Below are positions 11,782 through 21,141 of a DNA stretch of 64,000 nt, in pieces. The notes under the pieces are model-generated. The model was given only the letters and a program-made list of their open reading frames with translations, ran no database searches and had not been told where the DNA came from. The translations under genes and the position numbers were made by a program. Source of the DNA: Azadirachta indica (Eukaryota > Streptophyta > Magnoliopsida > Sapindales > Meliaceae); assembly GCA_022749755.1 (NCBI GenBank), contig CM040450.1, positions 3,648,913-3,712,912 of the forward strand, read 5' to 3'. Within the stretch, counting starts at the first letter, position 1, and every line of letters starts with the position of its first letter.

Positions 11782-12340
11782 GGGGTAATGTTTAATTTAC
11801 CCAACAAATATTGACAATCTCCGTCATATCCCAGAATTTATTAAAGTAATCATGACGCTCCTAACTATTAACTCCAACCGTTGTGAAAAACAGTTTATTT
11901 TAGTTGACCTGTGTTAACCATGTAAAAAAATAATATAACCCTAAAGAGCCCATAATTAATTTTTTTTTAATTTCTTTTCCTCTTCTCTTTTTTTTGTTTC
12001 TTCCATCTCTATTCTTTCTTTTTCTTTTCCTCTTTTTCTTTATGCAAGCTACTGCAAGTAATCTTCCATGACTAGGCATGCTACAACAAAGAACGAATAA
12101 AGGGAAAAAAAAAAATAGAAGAGAGAGAAGGAAGAAAAAAGAAAGAAGAAAGGAAAAAATAAAGAATTATTTTTTTATAATTTAAATATACAAAATTATA
12201 ATTTTATCCTTTTAGCTATCTAAAATAATAGTGAAACTAATGACAATTAATGTTTGAGAGCAGCACAATAATTTTCATAAATTTTGGGGGTATAAGGAAG
12301 ATTGTTAATATTAAATGAGTAAGTTGTAGATATAAGGTAA
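11782..12340. mobile_element. TIR transposon, about 560 bp, non-autonomous
   Basis: The left end (GGGGTAATGTTTAATTTACC...) and the reverse complement of the right end (TTACCTTATATCTACAACTT...) align imperfectly over about 60 bp, including GACAATCTCC against AACAATCTTCC and a shared AATTTAT. The sister block around 21450-21500 lacks it and runs straight from the shared left flank to the shared right flank (CTTACTTTYTAAACC). No coding capacity is visible. Ends are good to a few bases. Confidence 0.65.
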
Positions 12341-12429
12341 TAATTGAAGCTTACTTTTTAAACCGGCCAACCAAGAAATGTATGCATCAAACAAGGATTT
12401 TTGCGTGATTTATGCTAAATGTAGGTGTG

Positions 12430-12495
12430 CATATATATAAGTCAACTGATACAAACTGCATATATTACGAAACTACCATATTTCATTCATATATT
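12430..12495 (+). repeat. Relic of a glycosyltransferase 5' flank with no gene behind it
   Basis: The stretch AGTCAACTGATACAAACTGC through ACGAAACTACCATATTTCATTCATAT matches the segment just upstream of the start codons at 16059 and 23478. What follows is repeat sequence rather than a coding region. It is the scar of a lost or partially copied glycosyltransferase gene. Confidence 0.6.
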
Positions 12496-12529
12496 AGAAA
12501 AAAGAATTCAGAACTTAACACCGTTTATC

Positions 12530-13050
12530 GAAAATTTATATATTCAAATAAAATTAACAAAAAATTTACTGATCAATTCGAATAAAAAAGGATTAATAAT
12601 GGATGTCAAATTGCGTCAGATTTCAATTAATGGTGAAATGTAAACAATTTAATTTCAAGTCTTCTATCTTAACAAAATTTTCTCTATATAATAATATTTT
12701 AGAATTCATTCTTGTAAACATTATAACAACTCTTGACAGACGAGTTCACACTTCACAATTTTCTTAAAAGAAGTATAATAAATGTATTAAAATGTTATAA
12801 TTAATTTTTTTCCTTTTTAACAATTTTCAATATCAAAGAGTTTGTAATCCGAATGCCAATTATTGCCACTTCAAATTTCTTATTTCTAGAAGATACATTT
12901 TAGGTGATTGAATTATTTTCCATATTTTCTCAATTAATAATAGAATAAATGATATCTGAGTCTTTAAGTTTTGGCCAATTAATCTCATCAATTCCGCTCG
13001 TTTTACAAATATCCAAAAACTCTTAAGTTTTTAACCTCTATTGAATATAT
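12530..13050. repeat. Upstream repeat, copy R1
   Basis: This is the first of three diverged copies of a block that otherwise sits upstream of the glycosyltransferases; the others are at about 13395-13757 and 22895-23300. Landmarks shared by all three are GATCAATTCGAATA-like sequence, TTCAAGTCTTCTATCTTAAC, TTCATTCTTGTAAA and TTTAACAATTTTCA. After about 12943 it runs into the same sequence that forms the left end of the element at 13758, in truncated form. Confidence 0.65.
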
Positions 13051-13394
13051 GTGCGTTGTATTCTTTTTTTCCTTTAAACCAAGCTTTATCCATTAAATTT
13101 TACTGGTAAAAATTTTTAATGAGGTAACATTAAGCACATTCAATATCACTTTTATATCTAAACTGTATTTTCTTTGGTTAAAATTTTTTTTCTGAAGATT
13201 TTCTTTAACCAACACAAAATACATTTGAAAGTGGTAGAATTTAAGGATGAGTGTTATCACGAATGAATCCCACGTGTAGATTGCGTATTTAAAGCGTTGT
13301 TAGGCAAAGCAAAATACCAAAAAAATCCCCTAGATAATAACAAAGAGACCTATGAACAATATCAAAGAATTCTCTTGTTAAATCTCACAATTTA

Positions 13395-13757
13395 CAACAA
13401 TATTCGAATAAAATTGACAAACATTCATTAATCAATTCGAATAAAAATAAAGCATTAGATTTCAAATGGTGAAAAGTAAACAACTTAACTTTAAGTCTTC
13501 TATCTTAACTAAATTTTCTCTATATAATAATATTTTTTAGTTCATTCTTGTAAATATTTATCACAACTTTTGACAAATTATAAAAGTATACAAATTTTCT
13601 TAAAAGAAAGATAATTAATGTATTAAAATGTTATAATTAATGTTTTATCCTTTTAACAATTTTCATGCTAATTATTCCCACATGAAATTTCTTGTTTCTA
13701 AAAGATATATTTAAGTGATTTAAGTATGTTTCATATCTAACCAAGTTAATTAATTAT
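13395..13757. repeat. Upstream repeat, copy R2
   Basis: Second copy of the R block, about 865 bp downstream of R1. It is interrupted on its right by the long-TIR element at 13758-14968. Beyond that element the similarity to the copy at 23300 resumes (CCTTAGACCTAAATTAAA). Confidence 0.65.
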
Positions 13758-14968
13758 AGGGTAAATGACATTTCAGTCCTTAAGATTTAGCTAATTAACC
13801 TCATCAATCCCACTCGTTTTAGAAATATCTAAAAAAGTTTCAATATATTAATTTGTAATGTCTGTTTGAATGAAAAAGTAGATAAAATAATAAATTAACA
13901 TTATTTACTGAGGACGAATATCTTATAAAGTGGCAGACAATTCAATGATATATATTCACGTCACCATTGACACATATCATAATGCCATTGGCCATTTTTT
14001 GTTACAATCGGTTGCCAATCATTATTGCAAACTATCATTCGTTTGAGTCACTATGAATATGTTTTAAATATTTGCTCAATGCTCTACATAAGAGTGCTAT
14101 CACTATGTTTATTTGAGCAACCATGCATCATAAATCTGAAGTTAAATTTTTCAGCATCTAAAATTTTAATTTCAAATCTATGATGAACAATTGTTTAAAT
14201 GACAATTATATCTACACCATTATGTAGAGCATTCAATAAAGATTCTAATGATATTTATAATGACCTAAACAGATAATGTTAGACGATAGTTAATGGTGGT
14301 TGACGATAGTCAATCTATTGACATTGATATAGCAATATGAACCATATAAACCTCCATTAATAGTTATAAGAGTGTAATAATTAGGGATGAGTAGAAAAAT
14401 TGGATCGGTCCTAAACTAGAACCAATATGGTTTTTTATGTAATTTAGTCCAATTTTGATTTTTAGATTTAAAAACCTAGAACTTTGGGTCCAATTCTAGT
14501 TTTGGCCTAAAAAACTCAGACTGGATTGGATTTTTTTTTTTAATTTTTCTGGAAAAAATGACGTTATTTTAGTGACTTAAGAGAAAACGATGTTATTTTT
14601 ATACTTAAAAATATTTTAAAAACTTTATAAAAATTATAATTTAACTTAAAAAGCAAACTAGTCAGTCTGATTTTAATCCGATTTCTTTCTATATTCGGTC
14701 CGATTCAATCCAATTCTTCTTATCTATCAGGTCAGATCTAGTTCAATCCTAAAAATTAAAAATCTGAATTTTTCTTATTTCAGTACATTTTTTTCAAAAA
14801 TTCGAACCCGACTAGACCGTACCCACCCGCACCAACCAAAAAATCATATTTTTCTATGCAAATTAGCGAAATAAACTAATAACTTTAGACTTGTTTTGAT
14901 AGTTTTGAAACAAGTGGGACTGATGAGATTAATTGGCCAAAACTTGAGATCAGGATGTTGTTTGCCCT
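13758..14968. mobile_element. Long-TIR transposon, about 1.2 kb, Mutator-like
   Basis: The left end (AGGGTAAATGACATTTCAGT...) and the inverted right end (AGGGCAAACAACATCCTGAT...) match over roughly 80 bp, including the shared core AATTAACCTCATCA / AATTAATCTCATCA followed by TCCCACTNGTTT. The flanks TAATTAATTAT and TAATTCTATATA look like a diverged 9-10 bp target duplication. The paralogous flank near 23291-23301 is uninterrupted (AATTAATTATGCCTTAAACC), so that copy is an empty site. The interior has no transposase. At 14384-14840 it contains sequence rich in GGATCGGTCC/GGTCCGATT-type motifs that may be a nested second element. Confidence 0.72.
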
Positions 14969-15636
14969 TAATTCTATATACCTTAGACCTAAATTAAAAT
15001 AAATAAAGACAAGATCCAATAATCCAAATTGTTATAGCTTATAGGAATTGATATTGGAAAAGGTAAAAGTGATTTTAAGTAGTCAAAAGTTATTTTAGGT
15101 GTTTGGTAACATTTTTCATAATCATTTTTTTCAAATTCAACTTATTTTATAATAGATTTTAAAAGCAGAAAAAGAGTTTTTTTTCAAAATTTGATTTTAA
15201 AAAATAATTTTATTTATAAATATAATATCAAACATACACATTTAAACTCACAAAAACTCAAAATTAACCTTAAAATATATTATAAAATTTCAAATTTTAT
15301 TAGGAAATGAAATTATTAAAATGAAAAATTTTTTATTTTATTATTTATTTTTTTGAAAATATAACTAACAATTTTATATTTTTCACTATAAATTATTTTA
15401 AAGTAGTGTGTGTATATATATATATATATATAAATACTTAAATTTGATTTCATTCATCACTATTTACTATTTACTAATTAAGATTATTATAGTGTTTTAA
15501 TAATAAAATTTACCAAACACATGAAACGATTTGTGAAATTTACAATACTTTAAAAAATAAAATTTATCTAATACTAAATAGATTTTTTTAAAACTAATTA
15601 TTTTTATGGTACACCAAAATATATTATTTTAAAATA

Positions 15637-15895
15637 GGAGAATATCTATTACCCTCTTACTTTTTCAACTAATATCTCATTACTCCCTATATTTTTTATA
15701 ATATTTCATCACCCTCTGAGTTTCGATTTTGTCCTTTAATATTTTTAATATTTTTAATTTTATCATTTGTAAATCAATTGAATTAAAGAGTAAAATTAAA
15801 AAAAGATAAAAATCAGGAGATGATGAGATATTAGATAAAATATAGGAGGATAATAAGACATTAACTTAAAAAAGAAGGGGTAAAGAGCATTCTCC
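15637..15895. mobile_element. MITE with long TIRs (259 bp), family member 1
   Basis: The ends are near-perfect inverted repeats: GGAGAATATCTATTACCCTC on the left and, inverted on the right, GGAGAATGCTCTTTACCCCT. Similarity continues inward through ACTAATATCTCATTA / GTTAATGTCTTATTA. The flanks TTTTAAAATA and TTTTATAATA suggest a 9-10 bp target duplication. It lies about 165 bp upstream of the start codon at 16059. The same family is found at 22085-22340. Confidence 0.75.
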
Positions 15896-16058
15896 CTTTT
15901 ATAATATAAAATAATTTCAAGCTAATACTTAGTCTTCGTGCACGCGCACCCACAACTTTAATTTTGAAATCAACGGATAAAGCATGCATATATACCATGC
16001 ATACTTACGAAAATCCCACATTTCATTCATATTACATGCCTCCCATTATTTGACAAAA

Positions 16059-17369
16059 ATGTCGAAATCCAGGGTATTTTCCCAAACTTCAAAATCACCC
16101 GTCTTCTCTGCAATCTCATTTACTCTAATAGTTGTTCTCGTATATGCGGGGGCCTTCATTTCTATGTTTTCTGTATATCCTTCAAAAATTAATAACGTCA
16201 GTGAAGTTCTCAATGCACCACCACAAGCTCCCAGTGATACACAGAATGTTGCTGATAGAACTTCACAAGTTCAGGATCCTGAGGACGAGAAAAGTTCAGA
16301 TACCACGCCAGAGGTTTCCACACATGCAATGAATGAAGCAGACGAATTGGACGAAGAAGAAGATGGGGAAACTTCGGATCCTCTGATTCCTCCAGCCAGG
16401 AAAGAGCAAAGAATGGAGTGGTTCCGTAGAAAACTGCCGGAACTTGAGATTCTCAGCTCAACAAACAGGAGTCGGAAATTTCACGGTCGTGTCGTGAAAT
16501 TTTTTGACAACCAGTGTGCTATTCAGTTCTTCATGATATGGTTTTCGCCAACTCGAATGTTTGGTCCGAGAGATTTCCTGGCTGTTGACACTTTAATGAA
16601 AGCCAATCCTGAAGCATGTTTAGTGCTTATATCGAGATCTCTCGACACAAGACGTGGCTACACAATCCTGAAACCGCTACTTGATCGCGGGTTCAAAATT
16701 ATTGCAGTAACACCGGATTTGCCTTCTCTAGTGAAGAACACACCAACCGAAGCTTGGCTGAACAAATTAACAAGTGGGAAAATCGACCCCGGTAGAAATC
16801 CATTATCCGTTCAGTTCTCTAATCTCATCAGGCTTGCTGTGTTATACAAATACGGAGGAGTGTACTTGGATACAGACTTCATAATCCTGAAGGATTTCAA
16901 AGGTTTGAGAAACGCAGTTGGTGTACAAAGTGAAGATCAAGTGACTCACAAATGGAAAACAGTAAATAGTGCAGCTATGATTTTCGACAAAGAGCAGCCG
17001 ATTTTGTTCGAATTCTTACAGGAATTTGCCGCCACCTTTGATGGTAACACATGGGGACACAACGGGCCTTACCTTCTAACGCGAGTCATTAAAAGAATGG
17101 ACGATCCATCTTCCTATAACCTTTCTATTTTGCCAATAAAAGCCTTTTATCCTGTAAATTGGGTTGAGATAGAAAGGTTTTACAAGACACCGGCGACGCC
17201 GGAAGAATCAAAATGGGTGGAGGAAACGGTTCAGGAGCTGAACAGGGAGACTTATGGATTACACCTATGGAACAAGGTGACGAGAGAATTAGTTATTAAT
17301 GAGGGAAGTGTTATAGATAGATTAATAAAATCTCACTGCATCGTTTGCAAAGAGACGTATAATTCTTAA
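16059..17369 (+). CDS. Alpha-1,4-glycosyltransferase, GT32 type (copy 2, intact)
   Basis: I chose the ATG at 16059 (MSKSRVFSQT), giving 436 residues, because it aligns with the start of copy 3 (MLNTRLFTQT, 438 residues). The frame is open back to an ATG at 15984, but that extension is untranslated flank in the sister gene. A basic N-terminus is followed by a signal anchor at about residues 15-36 (AISFTLIVVLVYAGAF), then a stem with an acidic run (ELDEEEDGE) near residue 100. The catalytic domain has DXD at D271-T-D273 (GGVYLDTDFIIL), GHNGPYLLTR and a C-terminus CIVCKETYNS. It is probably a Golgi enzyme that moves a sugar in alpha-1,4 linkage; the substrate cannot be read from sequence. It is the closest relative of the copy at 23478-24794. 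About 2.1 kb of insertions in its upstream region are absent from that copy. Confidence 0.93.
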   Translation: MSKSRVFSQTSKSPVFSAISFTLIVVLVYAGAFISMFSVYPSKINNVSEVLNAPPQAPSDTQNVADRTSQVQDPEDEKSSDTTPEVSTHAMNEADELDEEEDGETSDPLIPPARKEQRMEWFRRKLPELEILSSTNRSRKFHGRVVKFFDNQCAIQFFMIWFSPTRMFGPRDFLAVDTLMKANPEACLVLISRSLDTRRGYTILKPLLDRGFKIIAVTPDLPSLVKNTPTEAWLNKLTSGKIDPGRNPLSVQFSNLIRLAVLYKYGGVYLDTDFIILKDFKGLRNAVGVQSEDQVTHKWKTVNSAAMIFDKEQPILFEFLQEFAATFDGNTWGHNGPYLLTRVIKRMDDPSSYNLSILPIKAFYPVNWVEIERFYKTPATPEESKWVEETVQELNRETYGLHLWNKVTRELVINEGSVIDRLIKSHCIVCKETYNS

Positions 17370-17470
17370 AGCGAATTTTTTTTTTTTATGTTATATTAAT
17401 TTTTGAAGAAATGTAGACGGAAGATAACAAACCGTTTTATTTTGGTGCATAATTTGTGAACTTTTTTCTT

Positions 17471-17655
17471 TGTTTGAATAACAAACTAGTATATAGATTT
17501 TGTATGATTTCTTTTGTTTGAATAACAAACTAGTTCATAGATTTTGTATGATTTCTTTTCTTTGAATAAAAAACTAGTTTATAGATTTTTATGATTTCTT
17601 TTCTTTGAATAACAAACAAGTTTATAGATTTTTCATGATTTCTTTTGTTTGAATT
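17471..17655. repeat. 44-bp minisatellite, about four units
   Basis: Units begin near 17471, 17515, 17559, 17602 and (partial) 17645. The consensus is TTTGAATAACAAACTAGTTT plus ATAGATTTTGTATGATTTCT. The corresponding place downstream of copy 3 (about 24895-24940) has one unit, so the array grew after the duplication. Confidence 0.85.
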
Positions 17656-17783
17656 TTTCTACATATAAATATATTCATGTTACCTTTTTCTTTTTGGTTT
17701 ATAAATGATCAAATTTTATTTTATTAACCAAAAATTTTTGTCAATATTAAAAAAATGTAATGTAATATTGAAATATAATTATA

Positions 17784-18490
17784 GGGAAAAAGACTTATAA
17801 GTCTCTAAAAATTTGATATATTGGGCGAATTAGTTCCAATAGTGTCACAAATTCTCATAAAAATCTTAATTTATTTTAAAACAACAAACAAGCCTTTATT
17901 TAATTGTAGTTATCAAAAAAAAATATTTTTAAACTCTTAATTAAAACTAAATATAAGAATTATAAGTATTATTTTATAATATACTAGTGATTAAATAGTT
18001 ATGCATATACCGTAAACAAAATATAAATTTATTTCTTTAATATATATTAACAATCTAATGTTAATTATGTATTAGAAATTAAATATTTATAAATAAGATT
18101 ATTAATAAAATATATTATAATAAAATATTTTATAATTATATATTTTTAATTTATATTAAATATATTTATATATAGCTAAAATATATATAATATAATAAAA
18201 ATAAAATATATTATTTTATAGATAAATAAAGTTATAACATATTAATAAATATTATACTATTAAAGTGCTTAAAATAATATTATTAAGTTAGTTTATTAAT
18301 AATTTTACATAGATATACTATATATTTTCAAATTTTAAAAGTTTAATATTTATTTTAATAAATAACTATTATTATAAAGGAGTATTCTTTTCTTTTTAAA
18401 ATCAATTAAGAATTTTATAAGTATTTTAAAAATTATTAGGATTGGTCAATCTAATAAACTAGACCTTAGAGACTTATAAGTTTTTTACCC
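17784..18490. mobile_element. TIR transposon, 707 bp, non-autonomous
   Basis: The left end GGGAAAAAGACTTATAAGTC matches the inverted right end GGGTAAAAAACTTATAAGTC and continues with TCTAA on both sides. The flanks are ATAATTATA and AGTAACTATA. The paralogous site downstream of copy 3 (about 25130-25147, ATAATTACTATA) is uninterrupted, giving an empty site and a target duplication of about 9 bp. The interior is extremely AT-rich and has no coding frame. Confidence 0.8.
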
Positions 18491-19640
18491 AGTAACTATA
18501 TCCATAATTGAAAAAGTCAACAAGAAATTAATTAAGAAATGGAAAGCAACCGTAAAATTAAATATTTATTGTAAGTAACTTAGGAAATGGAGCTAAGTTT
18601 CATAGACAAGGGATATGTTCTTAATATCACAAACATTCCAAATTCTGAAAAAATTAATAGCAGTATACAATACTCTCCTGTCAATAAAAACATGTTAAAG
18701 ATAAATGGTCAAAGAGTAAGGAAGAAAAAAATAATATTTAATTTAGTTCTCTTTTCTCGTTTCTTTGTTTCTGTTTTTTTAACATTCTTTTAATTTCTTT
18801 TATATTGATATATATATAATTAAGCTCTTATATATAATGCAATGTCCGTAGACTGACTAAAAAGGATACTATTTCTTATTTAATTTTTTTTTTCCCACGT
18901 TGTCTTCCATCTTTGCCTTTTTCCCGGCGGCTAAGCTTTGGCATACAGGATTGCATGATTACACCGAATATTAATGCTTGATTGTGGTATTTTTTTTTAA
19001 TTATTATTAAGAAAAAGAAGAAGCTAAATGCATGATCAATTTATGGTGGTTATGTTCATGAACTAAGTCGAGATTGTGGAGGAAAATTAGTCCTCCCCAA
19101 TTCATTACTTTTTTGGTCAAGTCTCCATGCCATCTGCATTAATGACTTGCTTAAATGGCAAAAAAAGTCCTCCGACTATAACGTTTCAATTATGGTACCA
19201 ACGAACGAATTTAACATAAAATTTTCAATAATCATTTAACTTATATACGGAATTATCCACTGAAATGTATGTAAAAATAAAAAATTAATTAAAAGTTTGC
19301 AACCTAACATTTAAATGCCGATGTTCAAAAAAATCACTAAACTATACGCTTACTTAAAAATTCAAGATATCTAGGGACCTGAATGTTAATTATCGGATAT
19401 ACGTTTTTCTAATGCCTGTCGCACGAGAAGTTTTCAAGTAACTGAGATCTGGATACCTACCAAGTGGTAGTTTCTGCTGAATAATCCTTTTAGTCAAAAA
19501 AAAAAATCACAACTGAAACCCGGTGTAGCATAGCTCAGGACCAAGTTGGCCCAATATGAAGCAAAAGAGGAGAATGAGAACAGGCCCGTAAAATTCCCCA
19601 TCCCAATTATTCTAACCCGACCCGGGTGAATTACCATCCC

Positions 19641-20129
19641 AATTCTAAAAAGTTTCATAGTGTTGAAGAATTCCATTGGAGCAGAGTATCGACATGGTGT
19701 CAGGAAACTGGAGTAGACTGAATAATGCTGTTGTAATCTTCGACATGAACCATCCACTTCTTTTCTAATTTATTGAAGAACTTGCAGCAACTTTTGATGG
19801 AAACAAGTGAGGCACAATGGACCATACTTGGTTTTCAGTGTAGTGCAGAGAGTAGAAAATAGGCCTGGTTATAACTTCACCATATTGCCGCCTAACTACT
19901 TTTATATCCACTTCACCGAAACAGAATAGTAGAAGGGCTTTTTAATATGCCGGAAAACCAGGCTCAATCGAGATGGGTAAATGCAAAGCAGCTTCAGCTG
20001 AGCAGAGAGACTTATGGGGTTCACTTGTGGAACAAGCAAAGCAACAGGATTGCCATCGAAGAGGGAAGCGTCATGGGAAGAATGATTTCAGAACATTGTG
20101 TCATTTGTGAACAAATTTAGTGTTCTTAA
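19641..20129 (+). pseudogene. Glycosyltransferase 3' fragment (copy B)
   Basis: Only the part after the DXD motif is present, starting abruptly at AATTCTAAAAAG, which corresponds to base 9909 of copy A. It is very similar to copy A but decayed: two bases are lost in the GGAGCACAGAG segment, a Lys codon has become TAA (TTC TAA TTT), a base is lost in the AAGTGGGGACAC segment, and the Tyr near the C-terminus is TAG (20118-20120). The former stop lies at 20127-20129. It sits tail to tail with the intact small gene at 20527-21141, the same arrangement as in block A. It cannot make an active enzyme because the nucleotide-sugar site is missing. Confidence 0.9.
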
Positions 20130-20526
20130 AGAAGATTTTTCAACTCAAGCAATGAAATATGCATACAACTGGGGCAAAGCCACATAGGTAGAGTAGGATC
20201 GGGTATATCTTTCTCTGTTTTTGATAAAAACCTAACTGCAAGGGCTATGCATTTCATTGCTTCCCAAGATCTTTTATTTCTTTGTTTCTAGATTTTAATT
20301 CTTTTTCTTCTTCCTTTGGTTTCATGAATCATCATCCCAGTTACATCTTTTTATACATTTCTTTATTTTATATTTGCATATAATTAAATTTTATCAAGTG
20401 GGAATGTTCATATTTAATATAATGTGAACTAATTATTTATTGCTGAATTGCTAAAAATTAAAAAACAAGTTTACCTTGTTTCTTAATATATTGTTCTTAC
20501 AATGATTACAAGGGTACAGAAAAACA

Positions 20527-21141
20527 TCATACCTTTCTACCACAAATCATAATCCTAAGCTTTCTCAATCTCAGACTGAATCTAAATCCTCTAAATCTCC
20601 AGAAACGAATTCCTGGCAATCTCCTGAATGACTTTTTTCTCTTCAATTTCCGGTGGTTAATTTTGCCTTTCCTATGCTTGGAGCCAAACTCTTCATTCCT
20701 GAAACTACCATCGGAGGCAAAATTACTTAAACCCTCATTTCCCAAATCACAGGAGGGCTGTCCGATCTGCTTAATCGATGCCCATGGATCAGAAACTTGT
20801 TCATCATCCGTATCACTTCCCCATAGAGGAATATGCTTGATTTCGGGTGAGCCACTGTAATTGTCGAAGTAAGTAAACAAACTGGTATGCTCCATGTCAA
20901 ATAATCTCGTAAGGGAAGTGCTTCCTCCCTTCATCAATTCTAACAAACTGCTGCTTTTCTGACATGAAGAGAAAGAGGAACATGAAGCAGATGAAGATGA
21001 TTGAGAGGACGGCGACGACGAAGACCAGTATAAAGATTTCTGATGCTCTATTATCCGTCTAACATTCTCCCTTTGTGATCCTGTGAGCCAAACAGTCTCC
21101 TCATCATCATCTTTTTCTTCTGTTATCTCTGATTTCATCAT
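20527..21141 (-). CDS. Small Ser-rich protein with an Arg/Lys-rich C-terminus (intact copy)
   Basis: This is a single open frame of 204 residues, not recognised as a named family. Visible features are an acidic start (MMKSEITEEKDDDEE), a Ser tract at about residues 37-62 (SSSSPSSQSSSSAS...), a middle segment with the ordered-looking motifs LLELMKGGSTSL, RLFDMEHTSL and IPLWGSD, and a strongly basic tail (KHRKGKINHRKLKRKKSF, RFWRFRGFRF) ending CGRKV. There is no signal peptide or membrane helix, and the basic tail could suit a nuclear or nucleic-acid-binding role, which is a guess. Conservation of the reading frame against the broken sister at 10818-11464 supports it being a real gene. It lies convergent to a dead glycosyltransferase fragment. 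Confidence 0.75.
   Translation of the reverse strand: MMKSEITEEKDDDEETVWLTGSQRENVRRIIEHQKSLYWSSSSPSSQSSSSASCSSFSSCQKSSSLLELMKGGSTSLTRLFDMEHTSLFTYFDNYSGSPEIKHIPLWGSDTDDEQVSDPWASIKQIGQPSCDLGNEGLSNFASDGSFRNEEFGSKHRKGKINHRKLKRKKSFRRLPGIRFWRFRGFRFSLRLRKLRIMICGRKV

Larger units (their letters stand above)
11465..16058. other. Repeat-rich spacer between glycosyltransferase copies A and 2
   Basis: No gene is supported. In order it holds the 3' flank shared with block B (11465-11781), a TIR element (11782-12340), more shared flank, a relic of the glycosyltransferase 5' flank (about 12430-12495), two copies of a diverged repeat (about 12530-13050 and 13395-13757), a long-TIR element (13758-14968), an insertion of about 880 bp (about 15035-15920) holding a MITE, and the proximal promoter of copy 2. 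The ORF at 12425-12643 lies inside the relic and repeats and is not conserved. Confidence 0.65.
17370..19640. other. 3' flank of copy 2: minisatellite, TIR element, shared duplicated flank
   Basis: No gene is supported. The stretch aligns in pieces with the 3' flank of copy 3 (24795-27215). It adds a 44-bp minisatellite (17471-17655) and a 707-bp TIR element (17784-18490). From about 18900 to 19640 it matches 26550-27215 (CCGGCTAAGCTTTRG..., ACAAGTTGGCCCAATATGAA, CATTCTAACCCGACC), then breaks abruptly into a glycosyltransferase fragment at 19641. Confidence 0.65.

Noticed and set aside
15984..16058. Longer N-terminus for glycosyltransferase copy 2 (25 more residues)
   Set aside because: The sister gene starts at the position equivalent to 16059, and the extension is the shared untranslated flank.
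18587..18793. 68-codon ORF downstream of copy 2
   Set aside because: The aligned flank of copy 3 (about 25247 onward) does not keep the frame.
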